Of a DNA stretch of 64,000 bases, positions 25,580-37,619 are shown piece by piece; position 1 is the first letter of the stretch, and each line of letters opens with the position of its first letter. The notes beneath the pieces are model-generated. The model made no database searches and was not told the DNA's origin. It saw only the letters and a list, made by a program, of their open reading frames with translations. The translations under genes were made by a program, and so were the position numbers. Source of the stretch: Sophora flavescens (taxonomy: Eukaryota > Streptophyta > Magnoliopsida > Fabales > Fabaceae); the NCBI GenBank assembly GCA_030762895.1, contig CM061067.1, forward strand, positions 100,628,602 through 100,692,601. The letters are read 5' to 3'.

Positions 25580-26800
25580 TGACACGCTATCGCGCACGCG
25601 TCAAAAAGCGAGCGATTGGAAAAATATGTAGTTAGGGAGCGACAACTCGAGTATCGTCTCACAAGGACTCTTGGATTGTTGTTAACAGAAAAGTCATTTT
25701 TGGGGGGGTTTTGGATTTGAAATTAAATAAGAAAACAAAGCATAAAAACTGTGCAAACTAAATAATTATCAAATAAGCTAAACGATCAACCTACTGTTCT
25801 CGGTTTCCCACTATCACTGGTTCATACATTTCCAGGCCCTAAGCGGATTCTAATCCCTTTTCGATTGTAGCATCAATTAACAAGCGAAATTGACACTACG
25901 AGACATATGTTCCTAATTCCGAATTAAGCAAACGGATTAAGCCCTTCGTGAATTAAGCAAAATACGAATTGAACACACACGAATTAAGCAAGCGCGATTA
26001 AGTTTAGGAACCTACAATCATCGAAATGAATCAACACATATTCTATATAATCCTGAATTAAGCAAACAGAACATATAGAACAAATATTGAAAGAGAATAG
26101 CAATGAGTTCAGGAATTACAAAACCTCAAGCGGCAGTTCAAACCGGTTACAGTAGATCAATCAAGGGAGACTAGCTCTCCATTACAAAGGGAACACAAAA
26201 CTCTAAACCTAAATTCGCAACCGTCCTAATCTAAAAAAAGAAAAGAAGATGATGAGAAGATGACCGGTTCTGCCCTAAAACATATATAAATACAGATTCT
26301 GGGTTCCGCGAGCTCGTGAGGCGAAACATGATTCGCGAGGCGAATCTTATGAACAGGTTCTCAGCGTTTGGAATTCTCGCGAGGCGAGGTGGTGACTCGC
26401 GAGGCGAGGAATGGAAGAGTTTTCTTATTACGCCCGTTATGAGTATCAGGGCCTGGGCGTGATGGCTTCTGGTCTTCAGGATCGCGAGGCGACACATGGT
26501 TTGCGAGGCGACACCGAGAGGTTTGCATTTTCTGGCACAGTCAGCCTTCAAGCTCGCAAGGCGAGACGGGGATTCGCGGGGCGAAGACTCTAGAACTGCT
26601 TCTCTTTATTAACCTGAAAACGAGAAATAGCAGTAAGTGTTTTATTTGACTCTAAATCAGCTAAATTACCCTAAAAATACTCTAGAGACTCAAGATGTTG
26701 CTTGAAGACAATCAAGTCTAATTTGGACGAAAATGAGGTATAACTAGCACAAAGCCATGGTCTTTCTAGTTATAAAACTAGACGAGCCAGAGGCTGATCA
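25580..26800 (-). repeat. 3' LTR of element B (1221 bp)
   Basis: Pairs with 29621-30772. Contains paired CG-rich motifs (about 26308-26580) upstream of a TATA-like stretch at 26283-26290 in transcription sense. Confidence 0.93.
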
Positions 26801-26819
26801 AAATACCCCAAACTTAGAC

Positions 26820-26839
26820 TTTGCTTGTCCCCAAGCAAA
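26820..26839 (-). other. Stem-loop H3 beside the polypurine tract (element B)
   Basis: Perfect 8-bp stem TTTGCTTG / CAAGCAAA with a 4-nt loop, 19 nt inside the 3' LTR. The AAGTTTGGGGTATTT stretch between it and the LTR is the likely polypurine tract. Confidence 0.78.
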
Positions 26840-28092
26840 CTAAAACTCAAAAAGTACTCAAGACATGGCAAGCTTAAAAGATTCAATCAACTTTGCACAA
26901 ATTTCATGCAATTTCAACAAAACAATTTCTCTTCAATGTTTCCCCCCCTTTTTCAACAATGCAATACCCACATTCATTTACTCTAAACATTTGAGAATTT
27001 CGTAATTCAAGTAATCATTAATCTAAGTTAGGGATCCAAGTTACACACAAAAGGAAGATCACCCAATTCAAACAATTGCCTTCCTCACAAGGGCATTTAA
27101 TGGTTCACTCATTCGCTCAGTTTGTCTAGGCTATCAACATTTCACTCAATTTAACATTTAAGAGCACTTCCCATGAATTTTATTTTCATCTCAGACAAGG
27201 TTCCCACGAAAACATGCATGCAACATCAAAAGGTCTTTAAAGTTTGTAATGGGGCCTGGCTAAGGGTAGGATATTCAAAGGTACTACGCTTAAGTCCCTA
27301 GAGACTAAGAGAGCATGAACATTTCAACACACCGAATTTCCACTCAAGTTCCTTTTTCCATTTTTCTTTATGCTTTTGGGAGACTACAGCCTTTTCCTTC
27401 TAATAGCCTTATTGACATTTTTGCACTTTTTTTTTCTTTGCCCTTTGGCTCCAACATTTATTTTTTTTTCTTTTTCTCAATCCCAAACATTACATCATAT
27501 CCTTGTAGCCACCCCAAACTTAGTTTCTTGCAACCATTCTCTTGCTAAGCTTCCATGCTCTCCTAATCCTAAGATCGGGTTCACATGGCCTTTCCAGATT
27601 TAGGCTCATAACATAAGGTCATCAAGAAACAACAGGCTAATTAGGCTCAACGGGGCTAACTAGGGAACATGCATTAGGGATGGTTCTTTTCAGGTCAAGT
27701 AGTTAATTCAAAGAAAATTTCCTAAATCATTTGATGCAACCACATAGACATGCAAACCATGAAGAAATTCAAGCAAATTCAGGAAAGTGCATCTCAAAAG
27801 TGATTCACACAGTTAAAAACATGTTGGAGGCTGAAATCCTCACCTGGACATTTTTCGCAAATTGTTTGACCGAGATTCTATCCCTAGTGTGTGCATACCA
27901 TCACCCCAAACTTATCATAAATCATGCAATCATAACAAAATATCTCAAAGTTCAGTTTTCAATTTTTTCACATGGGGATCACTTTTCAAAATTATTTTTT
28001 TTTCTAGGGGGAATCATCACATAAATCATGCAATCAATCTGTGCCAAATCAATCAAAACCAATCAAGCTCACCGACCAAAGACTCACACAAA

Positions 28093-28124
28093 AACTCTTG
28101 ATCTTCTCAAATTATTCAAGAGTT
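28093..28124 (-). other. Stem-loop H1 (element B)
   Basis: Stem AACTCTTGA / TCAAGAGTT, 14-nt loop; same as in C and F. Confidence 0.65.
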
Positions 28125-28159
28125 GAAGAAAACCAAACAAAAACAAAGAAAAGCAAAAA

Positions 28160-29116
28160 CTAACAAGAAAGTAAAAAAAAATAAACTAAAGAGGAAGGGT
28201 TAAGAAAACTCATTGAGGGGCTTCCACCTGGATCCCATTGCTTGTAGCATAAGGCCCACATGATAGACAAAGGGTGGAAGCCTATTCCTTGCTTCCATAA
28301 CTTGCAGCCTCGATACGGGAGTGGGCGCTTGAAAATTATGGTGACCTCGCCAAGTGTGGCGGACTTCTCACTCCCTCTTGGGTCAAAGATAACCTCCTTG
28401 TTAATCTTGTCAACAAAGTCCTCCCAATAAAATTGGGGTTCAACCCCTTGGATTGGTCATGGTGCAAAATCCAGTCTCTCAGGCAGAGGCTTGAACTCCA
28501 TTGCCGGTTGTTCCACAGTGGGAGGTGGCAAACAAGTAGAGAGGGTTACTGGTGTCGCTTCAGCTTCTGCACGATCTTCATTCACTGCACTATCAAATCC
28601 ATCACCTTCTATACATGCAGAAATCTCAACACACACCACACAAGGGTTAGCGTTAGTATAATCAGCACATATAGTACAATAAACAGAATCAGAAAAGGCT
28701 TGAATGTCTGGAAATTCAACACATAGTTCATCCATCCCATCGCATTCAACACATGCATAGGAACCAATGGAATTATCTAATTCTAGAATTTCTTCATCAT
28801 CCTCTAGCATGGAGAAGTGGATGTCCTCCACACATCTCTTCCTCTCAACTTCCTTAGTCAAAGGTTTTAATCCTTGAACTTGCTGCATGGCATTCATCAA
28901 AGTGGCAAGCTGTTGAATCTGTGTCTGTAAGGTATGAATGCTAGCATCCGTTCGCTGCTGAAACTGTCCAATCTGTGTGTGCAAAGTATGAATACTAGCA
29001 CTTGCTTGCTGCTGAAACTGGAGATTGTTATCAGCCATTTGCTTGATCATGTCCTCTAGTGAAGGTCCGGAAGGTGCAGAGGTGGTCACTTGGGGAGGAT
29101 TCTGTGGTGGTGCCAT
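28160..29116 (-). pseudogene. Deletion-fused gag end and pre-RT linker (element B)
   Basis: Starts at MAPPQNPPQVTTSAPSGP, which matches the late part of gag in E (MAPPQNPPQVTTSAPFGP). It then has heptad-like Q-rich repeats (RTDASIHTLQTQI) and passes directly into a cysteine-rich linker (NANPCVVCVE) and MEFKPLPERL, the segment that in E lies between protease and RT. Protease and RT have been removed. A TGA at about 28457 interrupts the frame, which then stays open about 98 codons to a TAG at 28160. As it stands it could encode no enzyme. Confidence 0.78.
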
Positions 29117-29181
29117 CGGTTGTTGTTGAGGTGATTCATAGACTTGTCTAATACCAATTATCTCTCGCCGATTGATGCAGC

Positions 29182-29514
29182 TCAGAAGGCAGGATAGTAT
29201 CTCTCAAGGAAGACTTTCTTTAAATCAGTCCAGGTTGAAACGGAATTTGGCTCATGACAATACAACCAATCCTTCGCAGCACCTTGAAGTGAGAATGGGA
29301 AGGCTCTCATCTTGATGTGGTCTTCCGTCATTCCTTCAGGTCTCAAAAGTGTAGAGCAAACAACCTGGAATTCTTTTAGATGCATCTGCGGATTCTCACC
29401 TGCAAGACCACTAAACCTTGGCAACCAGTATATTAAACCAGAAAAATCAGGAAAATATATGCATGACGACTCATAATCACTGTGAGGCATATAGTTTTGT
29501 ATATAATTATCCAT
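29182..29514 (-). pseudogene. N-terminal gag fragment (element B)
   Basis: Athila-type retrotransposon gag, matching residues of E gag: PRFSGLAGENPQMHLKEFQ, AFPFSLQGAAKDWL, LKKVFLERYYPA. It stops after about 110 codons. The middle and zinc-finger part of gag are missing and the following frame is shifted. Confidence 0.88.
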
Positions 29515-29598
29515 GGGAAGGTACTAGGATCTGTAACCAGACAAAACAGCCATAATTAATTTAGCAGATTTTTTTTTAACTGTTAATAACAACAAGAG

Positions 29599-29616
29599 TC
29601 CCCGGCAACGGCGCCA
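29599..29616 (-). other. Primer binding site of element B (tRNA-Asp)
   Basis: Element-sense TGGCGCCGTTGCCGGGGA, perfect; four bases from the LTR. Confidence 0.92.
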
Positions 29617-29620
29617 ATTT

Positions 29621-30772
29621 TGACACGCTGTCGCGCACGCGTCAAAAAGCGAGCGATTGAAAAAATATGTAGATAGGGAGCGACAACTCGAGTATCGTCT
29701 CACAAGGACTCTTGGATTGTTGTTAACAGAAAAGTCAGTTTTTGGGGGGGTTTGGATTTGAAATTAAATAAGAAAACAAAGTAGAAAAACTATGCAAACT
29801 AAATAATTATCAAATAAGGTAAACGATCAACCTACTATTCTCGGTTTCCCACTATCATTGGTTCATACAATTCCAGGCCCTAAGCGGATTCTAATCCCTT
29901 TTCGATTGTAGCATCAATTAACAAGCGAAATTGACATTACGAGACATATGTTTAGGAAAACACGCGAAATAAGCAATAAGCAAACACGAATTAAGTTTAG
30001 GAACACACAATCATCGAAATGAATCAACACATATTCTATATAATCCTGAATTAAGCAAACAGGACATATAGAACAAATATTGAAAGAGAATAGCAATGAG
30101 TTCAGGAATTACAAAACCTCAAGCGGCGGTGCAAACCGGTTACAGTAGATCAATCAAGGGAGACTAGCTCTCCATTACAAAGGGAACACAAAACTCTAAA
30201 CCTAAATTCGCAACCGTCCTAATCTAAAAAAAGAAAAGAAGATGATGAGAAGATGATCAGTTCTGCCCTAAAACAGATATAAATACAGATTCTGGGTTCC
30301 GCGAGCTCGCGATGCGAAACATGATTCGCGAGGTGAATCTTATGAACAGGTTCTCAGCGTTTGGAATTCTCGCGCGGCGAGGTGGTGACTCGCGAGGTGA
30401 GGAATGGAAGAGTCTTCTTATTACGCCCGTTATGAGTATCAGGGCTTGGGCGTGATGGCTTCTGGTCTTCAGGATCGCGAGGCGAGACATGGTTCGTGAG
30501 GCGACACAGAGAGGTTTGCATTTTCTGGCACAGTCAGCCTACAGGCTCGCGAGGCGACACTCCAGAACTGCTTCTCTTTATTAACTTGAAAGCGAGAAAT
30601 AGCAGTAAGTGTTTTATTTGACTCTAAATCAGCTAAATTACCCTAAAAATACTCTAGAGACTCAAGATGTTGCTTGAAGACAATCAAGTCTAATTTGGGT
30701 GAAAACGAGGTATAATTAGTACAAAGCCATAGTCTTTCAAGTTATAAAACTAGACGAGCCAGAGGCTGATCA
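29621..30772 (-). repeat. 5' LTR of element B (1152 bp)
   Basis: Same ends as 25580-26800. It lacks a segment of about 40 bp near 29950 that contains AATTAAGCA repeats in the other LTR. Confidence 0.93.
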
Positions 30773-32615
30773 ATCATATGACACTATTGCCATGATCAAA
30801 TGGCTAACCCATGACCCGTTTTCCATGTTCACATGGTTAACCCATGACCCACTTGCCCTTATCCCATGGTTAACCTATGACCCTGACGCCATGATCCCAT
30901 GTTTAACCCATGTCCCACTTGCACTTATCCCATGGTTAACTTATGACCCTCACGTCATGATCCTATGGTTAACCCATGACCCTCACACAATGATCCCATG
31001 ATTAACCCATGTCCCTCACGCCACGATCCCTTGTTTAACCCATGAAGCACTTGCCATGATCACATGGTTAATCCATGACCTTCTTGCCATGATCCCATGG
31101 TTAACCTAAGTCACACTTGCCATGATTCCATTGATAACCCATGACCCGCTTGCCATTATCCCATGGTTAACCCATGACTCCCTTGCCATAATCACGGTTA
31201 ACCCATAACCCTCACGCCATGATCCCTTGGTTAACCAATGACCTTAATGAAATGATCACTTGGTTAACCAATGACCCACTTGGCATGATCCAATGGTTAA
31301 CCCATGACCCATTTGCCATGATCAAACGGTTAACCCATGACGCCGTTGCCATGATTCCATGGTTAATCCATGACCTTCACGCCATGATCCCTTGAGTAAC
31401 CCATGACCCACTTGCCATGATCCCATGGTTAACACATGACGCTCTTGCTACGATCCAATGGTTAACTCATGACCCTCCCGCCATGATCCCATGGTTAACC
31501 CATGACCTTCTTGCCCGGATCCCATTTTTAACCAATGACCCTCGCTCCACGATCCCATTGTTAACCCATGAATCTTTTACCTTGATCCCATGGTTAACCC
31601 ATGACCCACTTGTCAAGATCCCATGGTTAACCCATTACCATCACACCATGATCCCATGGTTAACCCATGACCCTCACTCCATGATCCCATGGTTAACCCA
31701 TGTCCCACTTGCCCTTATCCTATTGTTAACCTATGACCCTCATGCCTTTATCCCATGGCTAACCCAAGACCCTCACAAAATGATCCCATGGTTATCCCAT
31801 GACCCTCGCACCATGATCCTTTGATTAACCCATGACGCACTTGCCTGATCCCATGGTTAAACCATGACCCGTTTCCCATCATTACATGGTTAACCCATGA
31901 CCACGTTGCCATTATCCCATGGTTAACCCATGACACTCATGGCATGATCCCGTTGTTATCCCATGACCTACTTGCCATGATTCCAGGGTTAACCCTTGAT
32001 GCTCTTGCCATGATCCAATGGTTAACCCATGACCCTCCAGCCATGATCCCATGTTAACCCATGACCCACTTGACATGATCCCATGGTTAAGCCATGAACC
32101 TCTTCCCATGATCACATGGTTAACCCATGGCCCACTTGCCATTATCACATGGTTAACCAATGACCCGCTTGCCATGATCCCATGGTTAACCTTGGACCCC
32201 ATGGCCATGATCCCATGGTTAACCCATGACCCTCATGCCATGATGGCATAGTTAACCCATGACCCATGGTTAACCCATGACCCCGTTGCCATGATTCCAT
32301 GGTTAACCCATGACCCTCACGCCATGATCCCATGAGCAACCCATGACCCACTTGCCATGATCCCATGGTTAACCCATGACGCTCTTGCCACGATCCAATG
32401 GTTAACTCATGACCCTCCCGCCATGATACCATGGTTAAACCATGACCCACTTGCAGGATCCCATTTTTAACCGATGACCCTCACTCCACGATCCCATTGT
32501 TAACCCATGAATCTTTTGCCATGATCCCATTGTTAACCCATGACCCACTTGTCAAGATCCTATGGTTAACCAATAACCCTCACACCATGATCCCATGGTT
32601 AACCTATGACCCTCA
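30773..32615. repeat. 33-bp satellite, block 2
   Basis: Continues block 1 across element B. The variant CCCATTTTTAACC occurs at 31521 and 32460 (939 bp apart). Confidence 0.96.
32611..32615. repeat. Target site duplication CCTCA (element C, left)
   Basis: Repeated exactly at 45724-45728, within satellite sequence on both sides. Confidence 0.93.
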
Positions 32616-32904
32616 TGATAGTGTGATTTTACATCATGTTTTCTGTACACTTTTACATGCATTTTCATATAGATTAGGCATTCTTTATTTGATTTTAGTT
32701 AGATTTTCCCTTGGAACGGGTGAAGCAGTTTCTTGGTGTTGTTTTGCAGGAATTAATGTAAAAATGATCAAAATCAGTCATGATGGAGCCTGGATGAAAC
32801 AGAGCTTGAAAAATGAAGAATATGAGCCAAACGGCCGTGATGACCATGACAGCCATGATCAAGAAGAGAAGAAGGCAAAAGTCAGAAGTTGTCACGGGAA
32901 ATGC

Positions 32905-33174
32905 TCGCCCCGCGAGAGGCTATTCGCCTCGCGAGACTGAAGACCAGCCTGTGCCAGAAATGTCATCTTCTCTCCCTCGCCCCGCGAGAGTCTACTCGCC
33001 TCACGAGACTGTGGACCAGAAACCATCACGCCGAGGCCCTGATACTCATCACGGGCGTATTTGAGAAGAACCTTACTGTCTCGCCTCGCGAGCCACTCTC
33101 GCCTCGTGAGAGATCCAATCTCTGAAGAACAGATTTTTAACATTCGCCTCGCGAGCCAGGTCTCGCCTCGCGAG
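32905..33174 (+). promoter_or_regulatory. Array of paired CG-rich motifs upstream of the TATA box (element C 5' LTR)
   Basis: Eight copies of TCGCC(C/T)CGCGAG in four pairs: 32905/32924, 32977/32996, 33081/33099, 33144/33163. Partners are 18-19 bp apart. CTCGCGAG is an 8-bp palindrome. The array ends 20 bp before TATAAA. Probably a transcription-factor binding array, but the factor is unknown. Confidence 0.65.
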
Positions 33175-33194
33175 AACGCGCAGAGTCTGATTGG

Positions 33195-33200
33195 TATAAA
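33195..33200 (+). promoter_or_regulatory. Putative TATA box (element C 5' LTR)
   Basis: TATAAA followed about 15 bp later by AGGGCAGA, an order shared with element E (TATAAAT then GGGCAGA). Confidence 0.6.
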
Positions 33201-34047
33201 TTGCTGTCTTAGGGCAGAATGAGGGAGTTTTGGAGAGTTTTAGAGGGAGGCACTTGGAGGCACTTGGAGGCTGCGGCTGGGCTAGGGTTCCAACCCTAAA
33301 AGGGAGCTGAGTTAGGGGGTTGCTGTGACGATAGTGGGAAGCTTCAATGGAGTTATCCCTTTCTTCCTTTCTCTACTACTTTTGTGGTTTGGCTTTATCT
33401 GTAATTATGAGTAGCTAATCCCAGTTTGTTGGTATTAGATGTAACTAAACTAAACTTCATGTGTTTATCTTGATTTTCCTTCGCTTAATGCTTGTTGTGG
33501 CTAGCACCCCCATGACTTGATTTGTGTTTTGGTATGCAATTGGGAAATTCGTATTAGAACCGGAATTGGAATCAATCACCTAGTAATCCTTGCATCTAGG
33601 AATGGAGTTTGGTTTACTAGTAATAGCGTAATCCCTAATCTTAACGCAAATTCATTAATCTAGGCCACCTAAGGAATTAGAGTCTATTAGTGGATTTAGG
33701 CTCTTGCCATCCGAGGAATCGGGGCTTGAGTAGGTTAGAGGATTGATTTTAATATTTGAAGCATGAATGGGAGGTATCTAGTCCTGGTATTGCATGAGGT
33801 AGAGGTTTGGTGAAGTCTAGTCCCAACATATCCTTTCTGCACTCCAAGTGTTTGTTAAAAGTCCCCAAAAAGACAAAAAAGATTTTATTCCTTTGTTTTG
33901 TTTGTTTTGATTTCTGTTTAGTCTAGATAGTTGCTGAGTTTGTGAATTGGTAATTGACATCCAATCCCCGTGGATACGATAACCGGTCTCACCACCGTAT
34001 TACTTGCACGACTGGGTATACTTGCCCATATTCGTCCAACAAGTTTT

Positions 34048-34065
34048 TGGCGTCGTTGCCAGGGA
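34048..34065 (+). other. Primer binding site of element C (tRNA-Asp, two mismatches)
   Basis: TGGCGTCGTTGCCAGGGA; differs from the perfect site by C-to-T and G-to-A, both expected from methyl-cytosine decay. Confidence 0.85.
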
Positions 34066-34189
34066 TTGGTTTTGCCAATGTCATTAGTAACAAAGGAGGA
34101 AACTAATTTAGACATTTCTATCTTTTATTTTTCTGTATATATTTGATCTTTTTGTTTTGAGTTTTGTTTGTGCCAGGTGGATGGAAATC

Positions 34190-34720
34190 ATGGACAACTA
34201 TCATTATCCATCTGATGAGGAAGCCTCAAGTCACACTTGGGAGGACAACTGGTGTTGGGAAGATTACCCAGAATTGGCAAATTTTGATATCCCAGCACAA
34301 GTTGATAGTGTGACGGGTAGGCTTCTATATAGTTGCTCCAAGGAGGTATGGGAAACCCTCTGTTCATATTTACCACCTCCACCACCATGTATGATTCCCA
34401 TAGAGCCACATGAAGCAGAGTTTGAACAGAATATGGCTGTGGGAATGGATCAAATTGAGGATGAAGTGGTGGTGGTAAGAGAATCACAAGAAGAGGAATT
34501 ACCTTTCACGCATCCTTGGGGAGGAACAAGTGAGAAGGCAGGGCATTTGGAAAGCATTCCCTCCACCATGCTTGCTGAATTTACTGCATTAAATAAATAT
34601 GTTGGCTTGCATGCATGTGTGGACACTGGTAAGTTAGCCCCTTCCACTTGTCTGTCAAACTTCCTGGTGAAAATGCCTTTTGACCCGCTAGGAAGTGAGT
34701 GCATTATTGTAGTGAAAGAG
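34190..34720 (+). pseudogene. Conserved family-1 reading frame of unknown function (copy C), interrupted by element D
   Basis: Opens at the ATG conserved in the three copies (MDNYHYPSDEEA). Contains HTWEDNWCWEDYPEL, PPPPPCMIPIEPHEAEFEQN, an acidic QIEDEVVVV stretch and LNKYVGLHACVDTGKLAP. Element D enters after the VVKE residues. After removal of D plus one copy of AAGAG the frame continues from 42602 to a TGA at 42695-42697, about 208 codons in total. Except for the insertion the frame has no stop. No known domain recognised; its conservation suggests it served the element. Confidence 0.8.
34716..34720. repeat. Target site duplication AAGAG (element D, left)
   Basis: Exact copy at 42597-42601. 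Confidence 0.93.
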
Positions 34721-36063
34721 TATTGACGAATCTAAGAAAGTATAACCAGTCGTGCAAGTAATATGGTAGTGAGATCGTTTAATCGTTCCCACGCAGACTG
34801 TAACAAGTACTAGCACTTACCAAACCGATTACTATCTAAGCGGATCGTTGGATTGAAGGAAGTTCTATACTATCAAAAGTTAAACTAACAAAGTAAAAAG
34901 AAGGAGTTCTTTGAGGAATTTTGTCAAACAGTTGAAGTGCAGAAAATTGGGTTTTCAAATATGATAAAAGGAGCTGGGGTTAGGCTTCACTAAACTTCAT
35001 CCTCATGCAATGAAACAACTCACAAACAATTTCTACTTCAATTATGACAATCAATCCACTAAATTACTCAAGCCTCGATTCCTCGGATGACAAGAGCCTA
35101 AATCCACTAATATACCCTAATTCCTTGGGTGGCCTAGATTAGTGAATTTGCATTAAGATTAGGGATTACACAATTGCTAATAAACCTAGTTCCATTCCTA
35201 GATACAAGGCTTACTAGGTGATTAATCTCAATTCCATTTTTAACACGAAATTTCCAATTGCATATCAAAGCACTAAACAAGTCATCGGGGTGCTAGCCAC
35301 AACAAGCATTAAGTACAGAAATCAACCACTCAATAACAAAGCAGAAACTGTATTGCAAGATTAAATCAAATACATGAGAATTCAGAAATAGCTACCCTAA
35401 CCCCAACAATGGAGGTTTAGCTACTCATAATAATAGCCACAACCAAAGAAACATGGATGAAGGAGAGAAGGAATTCCATGGGAGCAACCCTCCAGAAGCT
35501 GCCTCTGATTCAGAGAGCCTTTTGGGTTTCCAAACTCGTAGCCTCCAATGTCTCCCAGGTGCCCCTTCCAATTCTCCCCTAATAAGCTTAAAACAGGGGT
35601 TCTGGGTTTTGCGCGCTCGCGGGGCGAGATGTATCTCGCGAGGCGAATATTAAACTTCTGGTCTTCAGTAATTGGATCTCTCGCGAGGCTAGACACTGTT
35701 CGCGTGGCGATACAGAACAGGTTGCATTTTCTGGCACAGTCATCTGTCAGGCTCGCGAGGCGAGGTGTGATTCGCGGGGCGAGACAGAAAGGATGACATT
35801 CTACTGTTTCTGGCTGTCTGCAGTCTCGCGGGGCGAATAGCCTTTCGCGGGCCGAGCATTTCCAGAATTGCATTCTCCACTGTTTCTTAATTCCCTTGGC
35901 TCTAAGTTAACCAGATTTTTCAGTGATTCCTACAAAGCAACATCAAGAAACCGCTTCACCCGTTCCAAGGGAAAATCTAACAAAATCAAATAAATAATGC
36001 CTAATCTATATGAAATATGCATGCAAAAGTGTACAGGAAACATCATGTAAAATCACACTATCA
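34721..36063 (-). repeat. 3' LTR of element D (1343 bp)
   Basis: Pairs with 40558-42596. Retains a segment of about 96 bp with three CG-rich motifs (about 35770-35870) that the 5' LTR has lost. Confidence 0.93.
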
Positions 36064-36084
36064 AATCACCCCAAGCTTATTCAA

Positions 36085-36102
36085 TTGCTTGTCCTCAAGC
36101 AA
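36085..36102 (-). other. Stem-loop H3 beside the polypurine tract (element D)
   Basis: TTGCTTG / CAAGCAA, 4-nt loop, 21 nt from the LTR; the AAGCTTGGGGTGATT tract lies between. Confidence 0.75.
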
Positions 36103-37385
36103 TCACCAAGTCCAGTAGAAGAAAACAGAACATGGATAGTGAACTAAGAACCCGAGTAAATGATCCAAGTAATAGGCAATTCAAACAATTCAGCAAGAGA
36201 CAAACAATTCAAGTCCAATTAGATGCTTAGGTTCCTTAGACTCATGTTCTCACTGATTTGGGCACTCTTTCTCACCTGAAGCTCACCCCAAGCTTGTTCA
36301 TTTGCTTGGCTCTCTTTTCTCCCTCACACAAGTGTTAGGGATATATGACAATTCGCTCCATTTTCCTCAAGGAATGACATCTACCATAGGCTTGACTATC
36401 AACCAATTCTCTACTTTATTAATGAAAACAATTTAGAATCAAGAGGTCTTTCACTTGGTTGTAACGGGGCCATGGGATTAATCGTTAGGTGGGGAAATCA
36501 AGAAAAGGATATTTTCAAAAGGGCTAACAAAATATAGCATTGCACACATGACCTTCTAAACTACCCTTATGGGTTTTGATTCCTTTTTCCACCTTTCTTT
36601 GCTTTCTTTTTCTTTTATTTCTCATTTCTTTTTGTCATCCCCTTCTCTACTTTCTTTTTCTTTTTCTCTTTTTCTTTTATTTTTCTTTTGCTTGGAGAAA
36701 GGGAGATTTTTCAACTCAAGAGAATTATTTTTTTCTGATTCTTTCGTCCCAAACTTTTTTTTCCAACTACCTTTTTACCCTTTTTGTAATACTTTAGAAG
36801 GTCCTATCAAACATCATTCAACAATATATTTCAAGGTACCAAGAAAAGTATTTTATTTTTCAGGCTCAAAATTGGGCAACTAAGGGGTAGCATTTCATCA
36901 TTCAAAGCTCAGAAGGCCAGAAAAATACCTATTGCCTCAATAATTTTCAAAACATGTTTTCAAAAAAAATTTTAAGCTTCAAAATGGTTTCAAGTCAAGT
37001 TCTAGAGAAAATCATCCAAGAGGAATAACACTCTAACACAAAGAATGGGGTAAAATTTAGTGAATACCCCTTTGGCTCAAAATCTCACATTTTGGTAGTT
37101 CAACCATCAATGAACAACACAAATCTACGGAACCATATGCTAATTATCAACCATCCAAGATTATCTCAAACATTTTCATTTGCAGCCTTATCACAAGAAT
37201 GAAAAAAAAATCCGGGTTCAATAATTCACTATCACAATTTAATAGGCACTTAGTTTTCACAATCGGATGCAAATTCTAAGCAAGAGGCAATCTAATCATG
37301 TGAACATGCAAAGCTATCATGCAAGACTATATGAATGCAACATGAAAAATGTAAATGCAAAATACCCCTACCCCAAGCTTAACAA

Positions 37386-37407
37386 TTTACATTGTCCCCA
37401 ATGTAAA
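37386..37407 (-). other. Stem-loop H2 (element D)
   Basis: TTTACATTG / CAATGTAAA with a 4-nt loop. Confidence 0.75.
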
Positions 37408-37550
37408 CAATTAAGTTGGAGAGAGGAGAAAAATTGGAACGGCTTACCGAGGCGGTAGCGGGTGCTGACTTTGCTTTTTCTTATCTTCTTGCTCTTCCCT
37501 CCTTCCTTCTTACCCTGCAAACACTTGGCAATTCTCAATTTATTATTTTT

Positions 37551-37580
37551 CCTCTTGATCTTGTCAAATTATTCAAGAGG
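37551..37580 (-). other. Stem-loop H1 (element D)
   Basis: CCTCTTGA / TCAAGAGG with a 14-nt loop; outer C-G pair where B, C and F have A-T. Confidence 0.65.
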
Positions 37581-37619
37581 TTAAAATCAAAAACAAAATT
37601 ATTAAGAAAATGAAAACAA

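Larger units (their letters stand above)
26801..28159 (-). other. 3' noncoding region of element B
   Basis: Homologous to 54687-56175 of element E on the opposite strand. Contains a purine tract in element sense (window T/C run about 27415-27480) and stem-loops H1 and H3. No protein-coding frame. Confidence 0.85.
25580..30772 (-). mobile_element. Element B: family-2 Athila-like non-autonomous element, 5193 bp
   Basis: LTRs at 25580-26800 and 29621-30772, TGACACGC...GCTGATCA in window orientation. A perfect tRNA-Asp primer site (29599-29616) lies beside the right LTR, so the element is on the minus strand. Inside are only the beginning of gag and a joined frame made of the gag end and the pre-RT linker; protease core, RT, RNase H and integrase are absent. 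The 3' noncoding region matches that of E. It is inserted in the satellite. Confidence 0.93.
32616..34041 (+). repeat. 5' LTR of element C (1426 bp)
   Basis: TGATAGTG...CCAACA. Holds four motif pairs and a TATA box, described separately. Confidence 0.95.
36064..37619 (-). other. 3' noncoding region of element D
   Basis: Matches A, C and F. Contains stem-loops H1-H3 and, at 36588-36692, a long window T/C run (purine tract in element sense). Short open frames across that run are low-complexity artefacts. Confidence 0.85.

Noticed and set aside
36569..36883. Hydrophobic Phe/Leu/Ser-rich frames over T/C runs (also near 27315, 43625, 58716)
   Set aside because: They are low-complexity translations of the wrong strand of the internal purine tract and are not conserved as protein between copies.
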